From NCBI RefSeq assembly GCF_009363615.1, contig NZ_CP045384.1, forward strand, positions 2,912,501 to 2,976,500: a stretch of DNA of 64,000 nt, read 5' to 3'. This stretch comes from Ruegeria sp. THAF33 (lineage in GTDB: Bacteria > Pseudomonadota > Alphaproteobacteria > Rhodobacterales > Rhodobacteraceae). The position numbers and the translations under genes are program-made. Numbering within the stretch: position 1 is the stretch's first letter; each line of letters begins with the position of its first letter. Of this stretch, positions 8,143 to 17,368 are shown piece after piece. The notes beneath the pieces are model-generated. The model saw only the letters and a program-made list of their open reading frames with translations. It had not been told where the DNA came from and searched no databases.

Positions 8143-8841
8143 ATGCTGACCCTTCTCACCTATCCTTCCGCCTTCGGACTGTTCAGCGCCAGTCCGTTCT
8201 GCGTCAAGACAGCCTTGATGCTTCAGCACTCCGGTCAAGTCTGGCAGCGTTCGGACATGCTTGACCCGCGCAGGATGCCGCATCAAAAACTGCCAGTGCT
8301 GCGCACGCCAGAGCGGTTGATACCAGACAGCGATCTGATCCGCGATTGGCTGGAACAGAAGGGGGCGGAGTTCGATCAGGGGCTTTCGGATGTGGAAAAA
8401 GCGCAATCCCGCGCGCTGGTACGAATGGCCGAAGAGCATCTGTATTTCCACATCGTTCTGGACCGCTGGGGCAATGACGAGGTCTGGCCGATCCTTCGCG
8501 AAACCTTTTTCACTGGAATTCCGGCTCTGATCCGAAAGCCGGCGTCCAATGCGATCCGAAAATCCGTTCTGAAAGGGATCACGTCACAAGGGATCGGCCG
8601 GTTCTCGTTGCCCGAGCGCATGGACCGGGTCGAACGCGATCTCGAGGCGATCTCGGCCCATCTGTGGCAATCCCGCTTCCTGCTAGCGGATCAACCGACT
8701 TCAGCAGATATGAGCGTCGGCCCGATGCTCGCCGCCATGCGCGCAACACCTGCCGATACCCCACTGACCCGCAGGGTCAAACAGGATAATCTGTTGAACA
8801 GTTACGTAGACCGGATGGAACAGGCGATACCGATTGCATGA
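8143..8841 (+). CDS. Glutathione S-transferase-like protein
   Basis: 232-residue protein with an N-terminal thioredoxin-like segment (LLTYPSAFGLFSASPFCVKTALMLQHSG, then KLPVLRTPERLIPDSDLI where the cis-proline and SD pair bind glutathione in the family) and a helical C-terminal domain ending LADQPTSADMSVGPMLAAM. The N-terminal SPFCVK resembles metaxin/Tom37-type and CxxC-related GSTs. ATG at 8143 is taken as start; the ORF extends upstream without homology across the regulator gene. It is translationally coupled to the following DUF1801 gene (ATGA). Substrate unknown; control by the divergent YafY protein is likely. Confidence 0.82.
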   Translation: MLTLLTYPSAFGLFSASPFCVKTALMLQHSGQVWQRSDMLDPRRMPHQKLPVLRTPERLIPDSDLIRDWLEQKGAEFDQGLSDVEKAQSRALVRMAEEHLYFHIVLDRWGNDEVWPILRETFFTGIPALIRKPASNAIRKSVLKGITSQGIGRFSLPERMDRVERDLEAISAHLWQSRFLLADQPTSADMSVGPMLAAMRATPADTPLTRRVKQDNLLNSYVDRMEQAIPIA

Positions 8842-9224
8842 AACCTTTTGATGACCCCTCGGTCGCCTCGGCCTTTGAAGCCATGCCCCCGCAAGCACGC
8901 GCGGGGGCCCTGGCGCTTCGCGATCTGATACTGAATACAGCAGAGTCTCTGCCCGCCGCCAATCCATTGCGAGAAGAGCTGCGCTGGGGCCAGCCCGCCT
9001 ATCTTGCCCCCAAAGGATCAACGATCCGACTGGGGGCTCACAAATCCGCGGATTTCGCACTGTTCGTGCACTGCCAAAGCCGATTGATCGGTGATTTCAC
9101 CACGGCCTTTCCGGGCGAGGACCGGATTGACGGGAACCGGGCCATCCTGTTCGATGACCCGCGCCAGATCGATGAAACCCGCCATGGCTGGCTGATTGCC
9201 CGGGCGCTGACCTATCACCTTTGA
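8838..9224 (+). CDS. DUF1801 domain protein
   Basis: 128-residue conserved protein with the DUF1801 pattern: EELRWGQPAYLAPKG and LGAHKSADFALFVHCQSRLIGDF, related to small YdhG/frataxin-like folds. Function is not established. Its ATG overlaps the GST stop, so the two are coexpressed. Its last 10 bases overlap the end of the convergent RNase R gene, an unusually tight convergent junction. Confidence 0.8.
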   Translation: MKPFDDPSVASAFEAMPPQARAGALALRDLILNTAESLPAANPLREELRWGQPAYLAPKGSTIRLGAHKSADFALFVHCQSRLIGDFTTAFPGEDRIDGNRAILFDDPRQIDETRHGWLIARALTYHL

Positions 9225-11473
9225 CGTCGCTTGCGTTCGACCTTGCGCTTGATCTTGTCCTTCTTGCGTTTGGTGCTGGCGGCCTTGCGTCGCGTCGACC
9301 GCTTGGCGGGCCCGCGCCCGCGCGGCAGCGCCTGATCGTCGATGGACAGCAGCTCCAGCTCCAACCCGCCGGTCACAGGTGTCGCCTCGGTCAGCCGCAC
9401 CGTGACCCGCTGGCCGATGGCGATGATCAGCCCGGAATCCGAGCCCATCAGCGTTCCGGCCTCTCGATCAAAATGAAAGAATTCGCGCCCCAAAGACCGC
9501 ACCGGCACCAGGCCATCCGCGCCCGTTTCTTCCATTTTCACGAAGGCCCCGAACCGGGCAATGCCACTGATCCGACCGGTGAATTCGTTGCCCACACGTT
9601 CGCTGAGATAAGCCGCCAGATAGCGGTCGGTCGTATCGCGCTCGGCCATCATCGAGCGGCGTTCGGTATCTGAAATATGCGTGGCCGTTTCTTCGAGCCG
9701 GGCAATTTCGTCCTCGGTCAGCCCGTCCTTGCCCCAGCCATGGGCCGAGATCAGCGCCCGGTGCACGATCAGGTCGGCATAGCGCCGGATGGGCGAGGTG
9801 AAATGCGCGTAGTTGCGCAGCGCCAGCCCGAAATGGCCGAAGTTTTCCGGGCTGTAATAGGCCTGCGCCATCGACCGCAAGGTGCTGAGATTGATCAGCT
9901 CGGCATCCTCGGTGCCGGCGGCGGCATTCAGCAGCGCATTCAGGTGACGGGTCTGGAGCACCTGCCCCTTGGCCAGATTCAGCCCGGCGGCCTGCGCCGT
10001 CTCGCGCAGGCTTTCCAGTTTTTCGGGCGCGGGTTCTTCGTGCACCCGGAACAGCAGCGGGCTGCGCTTGGCGATCAGCGTCTCGGCGGCGGCCACGTTG
10101 GCCAGGATCATGAATTCCTCGATCAGCCGGTGCGCGTCCAGCCGGTCACGGAAAGCCACGCTTTCGACCTCGCCCTTGTCGTTCAGCACGATCTTGCGTT
10201 CCGGCAGGTCCAGCTCCAGCGGCTGGCGATCAACACGGGCCTTTTTCAGCGCGGCATATGCAGCATAAAGCGGTTTTAGAACCGACTCCAGCAGCGGGCC
10301 GGTCCGGTCATTGGGGGTGCCGTCGATGGCCTCTTGCACCTCGGCATAGTTCAGGGACGCGGCCGAGCGCATCAGCCCGCGCACGAACCGGTGGTCGATC
10401 TTGTTGCCGTTTGCATCGACCCGCATCCGCACCGCGATACAGGCGCGCGGCACGCCTTCGTGCAGCGAACACAGATCACCTGACAGACGGTCGGGCAGCA
10501 TCGGCACGACGCGGTCGGGGAAATAGCTGGAATTGCCGCGCTTGCGCGCCTCGCGGTCCAGCGCGGTGCCGGGCCGCACATAGGCGGCGACATCAGCAAT
10601 GGCGACCCAGATGACGTGCCCTCCGGGGTTCTTGGGATCATCGTCTGCATGGGCATAACAGGCGTCATCATGATCGCGCGCGTCCGAGGGATCGATCGTC
10701 AGCAAAGGCATATCCCGCAGATCCTCGCGGCCTTTCAGGCCGACAGGTTTGGCCTTGTCGGCCTCGGCAATCACCTTGTCGGGGAAATCATCCGGGATGC
10801 CGTGCTGATGGATCGCAATCAACGAAACGGCCTTGGGCGCAGTCGGGTCGCCCAGCCGTTCTACGATACGCGCGCGTGGCAGACCCATGCGGTTTTTCGG
10901 CCCGGCTTGTTCAGCCTCGACCAGTTCGCCATCCCGGGCGCCCAGCGCAGCGCCTTCGGCCACCAGCCATTCGGTCGATCCGGCCTTGTCGATCGGCACG
11001 ATCCGCCCGCCTTCAGCCCCTTTGCGGAAGATACCCACGATTTTACGAGGGTTCGTCCCGATACGGCGGATCAGGCGGGCTTCGTAATTGTGATCTTCTT
11101 CATGCACCACGGTCAGACGAGCCAGAATGCGATCACCTTCGCCCAGCGCCGGGTCGCTGGCGCGAGCAATGATCAGAACGATGGGCTCGACCCCCTCGCC
11201 ATGCCATTCCAGCGGCCGCGCGAACAGGTCGCCATCGGCATTCGGCGCCTTTACCTGCAACACGCTGACCGGCGGCAGGCGATCCGGGTCGCGGTAACTG
11301 CGCTTGCGCTTCTCAAGATGGCCTTCGGCCTCAAGCTCTTTGAGGATACGTTTCAGATCAATCCGATCCGCGCCCTTGATGCCAAAGGCTTTGGCGATAT
11401 CGCGTTTCGAGGTCAGGGTGGGGTTCGCCGAGATCCAGTCCAGGACCTCCTGCTTGGTAGGGATGCGAGTCAT
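9215..11473 (-). CDS. rnr: Ribonuclease R
   Basis: Processive 3'-5' exoribonuclease that degrades structured RNA and takes part in rRNA, tmRNA-linked and mRNA turnover. 752 residues: N-terminal winged helix (SKRDIAKAFGIKGADRIDLKRIL), cold-shock domains, the RNB catalytic domain with the Mg-binding aspartate cluster TIDPSDARDHDDACY near residue 262-276 and the family blocks GNSSYFPDRVVPMLP and YAHFTSPIRRYADLIVHR, an S1 domain (FTGRISGIARFGAFVKM), and a strongly basic lysine/arginine tail of ~35 residues typical of RNase R. It is monocistronic here and convergent with the DUF1801 gene, overlapping it by 10 bases. Confidence 0.96.
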   Translation of the reverse strand: MTRIPTKQEVLDWISANPTLTSKRDIAKAFGIKGADRIDLKRILKELEAEGHLEKRKRSYRDPDRLPPVSVLQVKAPNADGDLFARPLEWHGEGVEPIVLIIARASDPALGEGDRILARLTVVHEEDHNYEARLIRRIGTNPRKIVGIFRKGAEGGRIVPIDKAGSTEWLVAEGAALGARDGELVEAEQAGPKNRMGLPRARIVERLGDPTAPKAVSLIAIHQHGIPDDFPDKVIAEADKAKPVGLKGREDLRDMPLLTIDPSDARDHDDACYAHADDDPKNPGGHVIWVAIADVAAYVRPGTALDREARKRGNSSYFPDRVVPMLPDRLSGDLCSLHEGVPRACIAVRMRVDANGNKIDHRFVRGLMRSAASLNYAEVQEAIDGTPNDRTGPLLESVLKPLYAAYAALKKARVDRQPLELDLPERKIVLNDKGEVESVAFRDRLDAHRLIEEFMILANVAAAETLIAKRSPLLFRVHEEPAPEKLESLRETAQAAGLNLAKGQVLQTRHLNALLNAAAGTEDAELINLSTLRSMAQAYYSPENFGHFGLALRNYAHFTSPIRRYADLIVHRALISAHGWGKDGLTEDEIARLEETATHISDTERRSMMAERDTTDRYLAAYLSERVGNEFTGRISGIARFGAFVKMEETGADGLVPVRSLGREFFHFDREAGTLMGSDSGLIIAIGQRVTVRLTEATPVTGGLELELLSIDDQALPRGRGPAKRSTRRKAASTKRKKDKIKRKVERKRRQR

Positions 11474-11520
11474 ACGTCCGGCCTAGCACGCGTTTGCGAC
11501 CGCGTCATGACCAAAAAGCC

Positions 11521-12096
11521 TCAGGGTTCAAGATCGGCAACCGTATCCACATCGCGCAGCTGATCAAGCAATGACACCCGACCGCCAGAAATCGAGGCCA
11601 GCGTGTCAGCCAATGCGTGTTCTGTCGACCAGCGCACGTTTTGGAACAGACTTGCCGGCAAGGCCGCATATCGTTGCGCGCCGACCAGCCAATAGCCACC
11701 ATCCGGTGCTGGCCCAAACACCATCTGAGAACGCCCCAATGCGTCGAAAGCACGGGCAATATGGCGGCGCGAAATGCCCGGAATATCCGCACCGATCAGA
11801 CAAACCGGCCCCTTGGGCATCCCGCGCAGCATCCGCCCCATGCGATCCCCCAGGTCCCCACGCCCCTGCGCGGCGCGCGGCAGGTCCGCAGGCCATACCC
11901 GGCTGTTCAGACCCTGCTGATCGGGTGAGACGGCCAAAACGATACGCCAGCGGGGATCACGCAGCCGCCGGATCAAGGACTGGGTCTGGTGCCGAAACCA
12001 CCACGCCGCCGCGACCATGCCGATTTCTCGCCCAAGCCGCGTTTTGACGCGGCCCGGTTGAGGTTCCTTCACCATGATCACCAATGTGCGCTGCAT
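11521..12096 (-). CDS. TIGR04282/DUF2064 glycosyltransferase-like protein
   Basis: 191-residue nucleotide-sugar-transferase-fold protein. VMVKEPQPGRVKTRLGREIG is the N-terminal nucleotide-binding motif of the family (KxPxPGxVKTRL), GDLGDRMGRML and CLIGADIPGISRRHI follow, with GPAPDGGYWLVG as the C-terminal signature. Members of DUF2064 are annotated as putative glycosyltransferases but have no firm general function. It begins 3 bases after the dapE stop, so it is the second gene of a dapE operon. Confidence 0.82.
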   Translation of the reverse strand: MQRTLVIMVKEPQPGRVKTRLGREIGMVAAAWWFRHQTQSLIRRLRDPRWRIVLAVSPDQQGLNSRVWPADLPRAAQGRGDLGDRMGRMLRGMPKGPVCLIGADIPGISRRHIARAFDALGRSQMVFGPAPDGGYWLVGAQRYAALPASLFQNVRWSTEHALADTLASISGGRVSLLDQLRDVDTVADLEP

Positions 12097-12099
12097 GGA

Positions 12100-13239
12100 T
12101 CAGGCGAAATAATCGGTCAGGATACGGCTATAAATCGATTTGAGTTGCTGGATCTGGGCCACCTCGACGCATTCGTCGACCTGATGCATCGTGCGACCGA
12201 CCAGACCGAACTCTACAACCGGGCAATGGTTCTTGATGAAACGCGCATCCGACGTACCACCGGTCGTCGAAAGCTCGGGCGATGCGCCTGTTTCCGCCTC
12301 TACCGCTTTGGCCACCAGATCCGACAAGGGCCCCGGCGGGGTCAGAAAGCTTTCGCCTGAAATCTTGATTGCGACATCTATTTCAACGCCGAACTGAGCG
12401 GCCACCTCATCTGCTTCCGACTTCAGCCAGTCGCTCAGGCTGGCCCCGGAATGCAGATCATTGAATCGAAGATTCACTGTTCCCTTGCACTGCGCCGGGA
12501 TTACGTTGGTGGCCGCATTCCCGGTGTCGATTGTCACCACTGCCAACGTCGACGCATCGAAGTGGTCCGTGCCCTGATCCAGTTCGTGCCCCGCCAGCCG
12601 ATCCATCAGCCGCGCCATGGCTGGCAACGGGTTTTTGGCACGATGCGGATAGGCCGAATGCCCCTGAACACCGGTGATGGTAAACCATGCAGTCATCGAC
12701 CCGCGACGGCCGATCTTCATCATTTCGCCCATCTTGTTCGGGCAGGTCGGCTCACCCACCAAACAGACTGACATATGTTCATCCGCGCCGTCCATGTAAT
12801 CCAGCAAAGCGGTCGTGCCATCCAGCGCGTCGCCTTCCTCGTCGCCGGTGATCGTCAGGATGATGGCTCCGTCAGGCGGGGTGTCGCGCACGAAATCGAT
12901 TGCCGCCGCCGCAAACGCCGCAACGCCGGATTTCATATCCGTTGCCCCACGCCCATACATCACACCATCCCGTATTTCGGCCCCGAAAGGCGGCATCGTC
13001 CACGCGGCCTCGTCGCCGACCGGCACAACATCTGTATGGCCGTTGAACCCGAAACTGCGCGGATGGCCTTTCTGGCCCCATCGTGCGAACAGGTTGCTGA
13101 CGCCACCACGGTCGACACGCGTGCATTCAAACCCCGCATCCGCCAGCACCGATCCCAGCAGAACCAGCGCGCCACCTTCGGCAGGTGTGACCGATGGGCA
13201 ACGGATCAGATCGGCTGTCAATTGGACGGGGTCGGTCAT
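12100..13239 (-). CDS. dapE: Succinyl-diaminopimelate desuccinylase
   Basis: Zinc hydrolase that removes succinate from N-succinyl-LL-diaminopimelate in the succinylase branch of lysine and peptidoglycan synthesis. 379 residues, normal. Metal ligands are visible: H68 and D70 in [10 protein letters not shown]101 in [10 protein letters not shown], the catalytic pair E134-E135 in GDEEGDA, and a C-terminal histidine in GRTMHQVDE. It works with DapD, whose gene is 2.6 kb away in this window. It heads a short operon with the DUF2064 gene and is divergent from the receptor-like channel gene. Confidence 0.96.
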   Translation of the reverse strand: MTDPVQLTADLIRCPSVTPAEGGALVLLGSVLADAGFECTRVDRGGVSNLFARWGQKGHPRSFGFNGHTDVVPVGDEAAWTMPPFGAEIRDGVMYGRGATDMKSGVAAFAAAAIDFVRDTPPDGAIILTITGDEEGDALDGTTALLDYMDGADEHMSVCLVGEPTCPNKMGEMMKIGRRGSMTAWFTITGVQGHSAYPHRAKNPLPAMARLMDRLAGHELDQGTDHFDASTLAVVTIDTGNAATNVIPAQCKGTVNLRFNDLHSGASLSDWLKSEADEVAAQFGVEIDVAIKISGESFLTPPGPLSDLVAKAVEAETGASPELSTTGGTSDARFIKNHCPVVEFGLVGRTMHQVDECVEVAQIQQLKSIYSRILTDYFA

Positions 13240-13443
13240 GCAATGGCCTCTGGAACTGTATCTTTCGCGGGTTCGCGCACAGATTCAACGAATTGGCCGG
13301 TTTTCCAACCCCAATTCGCAAAAATATCGTTGCGACCAAATGTGCAGATATCAAAGCGACACCCTAACAAATCATGGCGGTTTACCCGGCGACCATCTTG
13401 CCGCCCGCTGCACAATCGCGTTACAGGGCCGCGAAACAGGTGA

Positions 13444-14508
13444 ATGAAAATGAAGCGCGCATTCTTCGCACTGATCTGCCTGACTTTCGCCGTCCTCGCG
13501 CAGCAGAGTATGGCGCAGTCTCTCACGGTTACGACGGTGACCCGCCCCCCGTTTTCCTATGTCGAGGACGGTGCGGAAACCGGCTTTTCGATGGATCTGC
13601 TCGCGGCGCTGGCAGAGGCGCTGAACTGGGACTATTCCGTCAATCGGGTCGATTCCTTTTCGGAGATGCTGGGCGCGGTCCGGGATGGATCTGCGGATCT
13701 TGCAGTTGCCAATATCTCGATCACCGCGCAGCGGGAAACGCAAATGGACTTCACCCAGCCGATCTTTGAGGCGGGCCTGCAAATCATGGTGCCATCGGAA
13801 GCCGCGCGCCAGCCGTCGCTGCTGCATGCGTTGCTCTCAAAAGAGTTGTTCATCGCCATCGGCCTGGCCTTCGCCATTCTGTTGGGCGGCGGCATGCTGA
13901 TGTGGAGCTTTGAGCGCCGCGCCCAACCCTATTTCGACCGCAAGCTGAACGAAGCCTGGTTTCCCTCGTTCTGGTGGGCGCTGAACCTTGTCGTGAACGG
14001 TGGTTTCGAAGAGAGGATGCCGCGCACGCCATTCGGCCGGCTTCTGGGTGTCGTTCTGGTTGTTTCGTCACTGTTCATCGTGTCCGTTTTCACGGCCCGC
14101 ATCACGTCGGTCATGACCGTGGAGGCGATCACGGGCAGCGTGAATTCGGTGAACGACCTGTATGGCAAGAGTGTCGGGACAATCACGGACTCGACCGCGG
14201 CAAGTTTTCTGAACCGGCGTGAGATTGAATTCACCGGCTATCCCGGGCTGGAGCAGATGCTGGATGCGTTCGAGGCCAAGCAACTTGACGCTGTGGTCTT
14301 CGATGCACCGATCCTGTCCTACTATGCGGCCCATGAAGGCCGGCGAATTGCATCGATGACAGGCGGCGTCTTCCTGCGCGAAAACTACGGTATCGCTTTC
14401 CCGACCGGGTCGCCTCTGGTCGAGGATGTCAACCAGGCCCTGCTTTCGTTGCGTGAAGACAGAACTTATGACGAAATCTATCGCAAGTGGTTCGGTACGC
14501 GGAACTAG
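13444..14508 (+). CDS. Ionotropic-glutamate-receptor-like ligand-gated channel (GluR0 topology)
   Basis: 354-residue membrane protein in which an amino-acid-binding SBP_bac_3 domain is split by a two-helix pore. Signal peptide 1-24 (cut near MAQ); lobe 1 at 26-116 with the ligand arginine R97 in ITAQRETQMDFTQPIF; helix M1 at 134-156; re-entrant pore segment 173-198 (FPSFWWALNLVVNGGFEE); helix M2 at 199-222 ending in SVFTARITSVMTV; lobe 2 from 225 to the end with KWFG near the C terminus. The potassium filter TVGYG of GluR0 is absent. M2 matches the SYTANLAAFLTV gate of animal receptors in layout. There is no fourth helix. Ion selectivity and ligand are unknown. Located between divergent dapE and a convergent small gene. 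Confidence 0.82.
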   Translation: MKMKRAFFALICLTFAVLAQQSMAQSLTVTTVTRPPFSYVEDGAETGFSMDLLAALAEALNWDYSVNRVDSFSEMLGAVRDGSADLAVANISITAQRETQMDFTQPIFEAGLQIMVPSEAARQPSLLHALLSKELFIAIGLAFAILLGGGMLMWSFERRAQPYFDRKLNEAWFPSFWWALNLVVNGGFEERMPRTPFGRLLGVVLVVSSLFIVSVFTARITSVMTVEAITGSVNSVNDLYGKSVGTITDSTAASFLNRREIEFTGYPGLEQMLDAFEAKQLDAVVFDAPILSYYAAHEGRRIASMTGGVFLRENYGIAFPTGSPLVEDVNQALLSLREDRTYDEIYRKWFGTRN

Positions 14509-14849
14509 GTCTGCGGCTCGTCTCCGAAGAAGGGTGTCATCTGCGCGACGATCACGGCGTTTTCATCCAGCGCGCGCTGCATCAGGGCACGTTCGTCGGG
14601 TTCGATCTCATGTCCCTGTGCCTCACGCTCGGCCAGGGTCCCGTAGCCGGTGACATCCAAAGGCGCGGTGTCGGCCTGCTTCAGAATAGCCACCGTCTCG
14701 CGCACGGCCTCGGCTTCGTCCACGCCGCTGGCATAACAGATCAGTGCCGCCCCGGTCGCACCGTCGGGCAGCCCGTCTCCATCCTTGCGGCCGATCTGGA
14801 CCAGAAGGGTATAGACTTGCTGACGCGAGGGCTTCTTTTGCTTTTCCAT
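14505..14849 (-). CDS. Conserved hypothetical protein, 114 residues
   Basis: Small soluble protein starting at ATG 14849 (MEKQKKPSRQQVYTLLVQIG). The sequence has alternating charged helices (GVDEAEAVRETVAILKQADTAPLDVTGYGTLAER) and ends HFFG-like with QMTPFFGDEPQT. Codon use matches the neighbours. I do not recognise a characterised family. The longer upstream frame is dismissed because it shows no protein-like composition. Its stop overlaps that of the receptor-like gene in convergent orientation. Confidence 0.65.
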   Translation of the reverse strand: MEKQKKPSRQQVYTLLVQIGRKDGDGLPDGATGAALICYASGVDEAEAVRETVAILKQADTAPLDVTGYGTLAEREAQGHEIEPDERALMQRALDENAVIVAQMTPFFGDEPQT

Positions 14850-15187
14850 GGGCCATGCATTACGCGCGGTGTTTTGAAGGGTCAACTGCTTCCATCGATC
14901 CAGGCTTTGAGGCCAAGATCTTCCGCAGCCCGCTGCCTGGCCTTTAGGCCCTGAGGACTTGCAGGAATGCGACTCAGCAAAGCCCTTTTCCCGTTTTCGC
15001 CCAAAAATTGAGCAGTGCTCGAATTCGATTCTCCAAGTTGAATCGGGCACATTTTTGCCACATTTGAGTCGTGATTCTAGCCATTTTCTGCTGAGTTCGA
15101 CGCGTTTCCCGCCTTTTGCAACGATGAAGACAGGCCATCTCTACGCTGGAGCCACTGCGAAAGTCATTTTTTTACAGGAGAATTAAA
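14850..15187. other. 338-bp intergenic region before the repeat-protein gene
   Basis: No gene or RNA family is recognised here. It must hold the promoter of the repeat-protein gene and that of the divergent 114-residue gene. A clear ribosome site (CAGGAGAATTAAA) immediately precedes the ATG at 15188. The stretch 14990-15170 is more AT-rich than its surroundings. Confidence 0.5.
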
Positions 15188-15685
15188 ATGAGTGTTCTGT
15201 CCAAGTTAATGATGACGACTGCAAGTGTGATTGCGCTTTCCGGAGTACCTGCTGTCGCTGTGCTGTCGTTTGTGACGCCGGGTGCGGCGTACGCTCAGGA
15301 CGGCGGCGGCGATAACGAAGGCGGCGGCGACAACGAAAGCGGCGGCGACAGCGAAGGCGGCGGCGACAACGAAAGCGGCGGCGACAGCGAAGGCGGTGGC
15401 GATAACGAAAGCGAAGGCGACAGCGAAAGCGGCGGCGATAACGAAAGCGGTGGCGATAACGAAAGCGAAGGCGACAGCGAAAGCGGCAGCGATAACGAAA
15501 GCGAAGGCGACAACGAAAGCGGCGGAGACAGCGAAAGCGGCGGCGATAACGAAAGCGGCGGCGATAACGAAAGCGAAGGCGATAACGAAAGCGAAGGCGA
15601 CAGCGAAAGCGGCGGCGACAACGAAGGCGCGGAAACCAATGCTGAAAACTCAGAAGTTGACGCTATGCAGGGTGAAAACCGCTGA
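15188..15685 (+). CDS. Secreted acidic hexapeptide-repeat protein
   Basis: 165 residues. A signal peptide (about residues 1-36, hydrophobic core TASVIALSGVPAVAVLSF, cut after AYA) precedes 18 uninterrupted copies of a hexapeptide of form [GS]-[GE]-[GS]-D-[NS]-E at residues 39-146 (DNA 15302-15625, 18-bp unit), then a 19-residue tail containing SEVDAMQGENR. The repeat carries at least two acids per unit and no basic residue, so the mature protein should be disordered, highly anionic and perhaps metal-binding. No known family is recognised. A strong ribosome site and a good terminator bracket it as a single gene. Function unknown; surface or matrix polymer, calcium binding or charge shielding are possibilities. 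Confidence 0.75.
   Translation: MSVLSKLMMTTASVIALSGVPAVAVLSFVTPGAAYAQDGGGDNEGGGDNESGGDSEGGGDNESGGDSEGGGDNESEGDSESGGDNESGGDNESEGDSESGSDNESEGDNESGGDSESGGDNESGGDNESEGDNESEGDSESGGDNEGAETNAENSEVDAMQGENR
15302..15625 (+). repeat. 18-bp tandem repeat, 18 units, in-frame
   Basis: Eighteen degenerate copies of an 18-bp unit resembling GGCGGCGATAACGAAAGC encode the hexapeptide array. Variation is mainly GAT-AAC versus GAC-AGC and GGC versus GAA. Because the unit is a multiple of three, gain or loss of units would change protein length without a frameshift. Confidence 0.9.
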
Positions 15686-15779
15686 CCCACAAAGGGTGAT
15701 CCTCTGAGATGAGCCTCATGCTCAGGACAGGTTTTGGTCGGGGTTCGGCCTCACCTTGAACGACACCCCAAAATAATCG

Positions 15780-15814
15780 AAAGGCCGGAGCGGGTCTGCT
15801 CCGGCCTTTCTGTA
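15780..15814. terminator. Bidirectional intrinsic terminator between repeat-protein gene and dapD
   Basis: AAAGGCCGGAGC and GCTCCGGCCTTT form a perfect 12-bp stem around the loop GGGTCT, flanked by A-rich sequence on one side and TCTGT on the other. It lies between two convergent genes and can serve both. Confidence 0.9.
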
Positions 15815-15826
15815 CAACCGGGAAAA

Positions 15827-16654
15827 TCAGTCCCGCAGCAATTCGTTGATGCCGGTTTTCGACCGGGTCTTTTCATCCACCCGCTTCACGATCACCGCAC
15901 AATACAGGTTGATATTGTTCTTTGACGGCATCGAACCCGCGACGACCACGGAATAGGGTGGGACTTCGCCATATGTCACTTCGCCGGTTTCGCGATCCAC
16001 GATCTTGGTGGATTTGCCAATGAACACGCCCATCCCCAGAACCGAGCCTTCGCGGACGATGCAGCCCTCGACCACCTCGGAGCGCGCGCCGATAAAGCAG
16101 TTGTCCTCGATGATGGTCGGGCCGGCCTGCATCGGCTCCAGCACGCCGCCGATGCCAACACCGCCCGACAGGTGGACGTTTTTGCCGATCTGCGCGCATG
16201 AACCAACGGTCGCCCAGGTATCGACCATGGTGCCTTCATCCACATAGGCGCCAAGGTTGACGAACGATGGCATCAGCACCACGCCCGGCGCGATATAGGC
16301 CGACTTGCGGACAACGCAGTTGGGAACCGCGCGGAACCCGGCCGAGCGCCATTGATCTTCACCCCAACCGGCGAACTTGCTGTCCACCTTGTCCCACCAG
16401 CCGCCGTCTTGCGGACCGCCAGTCTGGATTTCCATGTCCTTGATGCGAAAGCCCAGCAGAACCGCTTTCTTCGCCCACTGGTTCACATGCCAGTCGCCGT
16501 TTTCCAGCTTTTCAGCAACACGCAGCGACCCGCTGTCCAGCGCGTTCAGCGTGTCTTCGATCGCTTCGCGTTGTTCACCTGCCGTGGCGGGTGTGATCGT
16601 GTCGCGCGCCTCCCAGGCGGCTTCGATGGCGGCTTCCAGTTGCGCGTTGGACAT
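15827..16654 (-). CDS. dapD: 2,3,4,5-tetrahydropyridine-2,6-dicarboxylate N-succinyltransferase
   Basis: Cytoplasmic enzyme that adds succinate from succinyl-CoA to tetrahydrodipicolinate in DAP/lysine synthesis. 275 residues, the usual length. The N-terminal helical part ([14 protein letters not shown]) is followed by a left-handed beta-helix of hexapeptide repeats, with the conserved blocks [20 protein letters not shown] and [24 protein letters not shown] that bind substrate and CoA. It acts before DapE (12100-13239). Confidence 0.97.
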   Translation of the reverse strand: MSNAQLEAAIEAAWEARDTITPATAGEQREAIEDTLNALDSGSLRVAEKLENGDWHVNQWAKKAVLLGFRIKDMEIQTGGPQDGGWWDKVDSKFAGWGEDQWRSAGFRAVPNCVVRKSAYIAPGVVLMPSFVNLGAYVDEGTMVDTWATVGSCAQIGKNVHLSGGVGIGGVLEPMQAGPTIIEDNCFIGARSEVVEGCIVREGSVLGMGVFIGKSTKIVDRETGEVTYGEVPPYSVVVAGSMPSKNNINLYCAVIVKRVDEKTRSKTGINELLRD

Positions 16655-16762
16655 GGGGCGTCTCCCTACAGAATCTGTTCATGTTGGTTTGGCCTATACG
16701 CAAGCCAGGCCCATGGCGCAATGCGACGAACACGGGCCGTTTTGCGGCTGACAGGCCCGTAA

Positions 16763-17362
16763 TCAGCTGGCGCGGCGTATATGTCGGGTCAGAATACCTT
16801 TTGCCGTGCTCAGGTCCTTCCGCCTGAGCGCCTGAACAAGCGCCGCGTGGTCCTTGTCTGTCTGCTGCACCCATTTCGACCGCCAGTGCGCAAACAAATG
16901 GCGTGCGCTGGCGATATGCAGGTCGTCAATTGCATGCAAAAGCCGGGGCAACCCGCAAGGCGTCAGAATGCAGCGATGGAACGCTCTGTTCAGAGCCTCC
17001 CATTGGGGCATCGTCTGCGCCTCGTCACAGGCGATGCGTGCGCGATCGATCTTTTCCAATGCGACCGGAGACATGTTCTGCACCGATTGCTGCAACGCCA
17101 GTGTTTCCAGCGCCACGCGCATTTCGATGACCTCTCGCACCTCTGCCGGGTCCAGCGCCGTGACCCGCATGCCCCGGCGCGGTTCATGCCGGGCCAATCC
17201 ATGCGCCTCAAGCCGCAACAGGGCTTCCCGCACCGGAACATGGCTGGTGTCGAAGGCGCGGGCAATATGATCCTGCCGCAGCTTTTCCCCGGCGCTCAGC
17301 TCTCCGGTTATGATTTGCTGGCTGAGGTTCTGGTAAATCGTGTCCGAGATCGTAGCGGTCAT
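16763..17362 (-). CDS. GntR family transcriptional regulator (FCD subfamily)
   Basis: 199-residue regulator: winged helix in residues 1-70 (IYQNLSQQIITGELSAGEKLRQ, HVPVREALLRLEAHGLARHEPRRGMRV) and FCD domain (VREVIEMRVALETLALQQ, LNRAFHRCILTPCG, DKDHAALVQALRR) with metal-site histidines. It follows the threonine dehydratase gene on the same strand, separated by a 44-bp gap upstream that contains an A/T-rich palindrome at 17369-17381. It might control the dehydratase or dapD; the target is not determinable. Confidence 0.87.
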   Translation of the reverse strand: MTATISDTIYQNLSQQIITGELSAGEKLRQDHIARAFDTSHVPVREALLRLEAHGLARHEPRRGMRVTALDPAEVREVIEMRVALETLALQQSVQNMSPVALEKIDRARIACDEAQTMPQWEALNRAFHRCILTPCGLPRLLHAIDDLHIASARHLFAHWRSKWVQQTDKDHAALVQALRRKDLSTAKGILTRHIRRAS

Positions 17363-17368
17363 AAATTA

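Noticed and set aside
15302..15625. Tandem repeat considered as a CRISPR array
   Set aside because: The 18-bp units are contiguous, without unique spacers, and encode an in-frame peptide.
15295..15690. Antisense frame reading serine/proline/leucine repeats, and a plus frame reading alanine/threonine/lysine repeats over the hexapeptide array
   Set aside because: Both are automatic by-products of the tandem repeat; only the frame with signal peptide, ribosome site and acid repeat is plausible.
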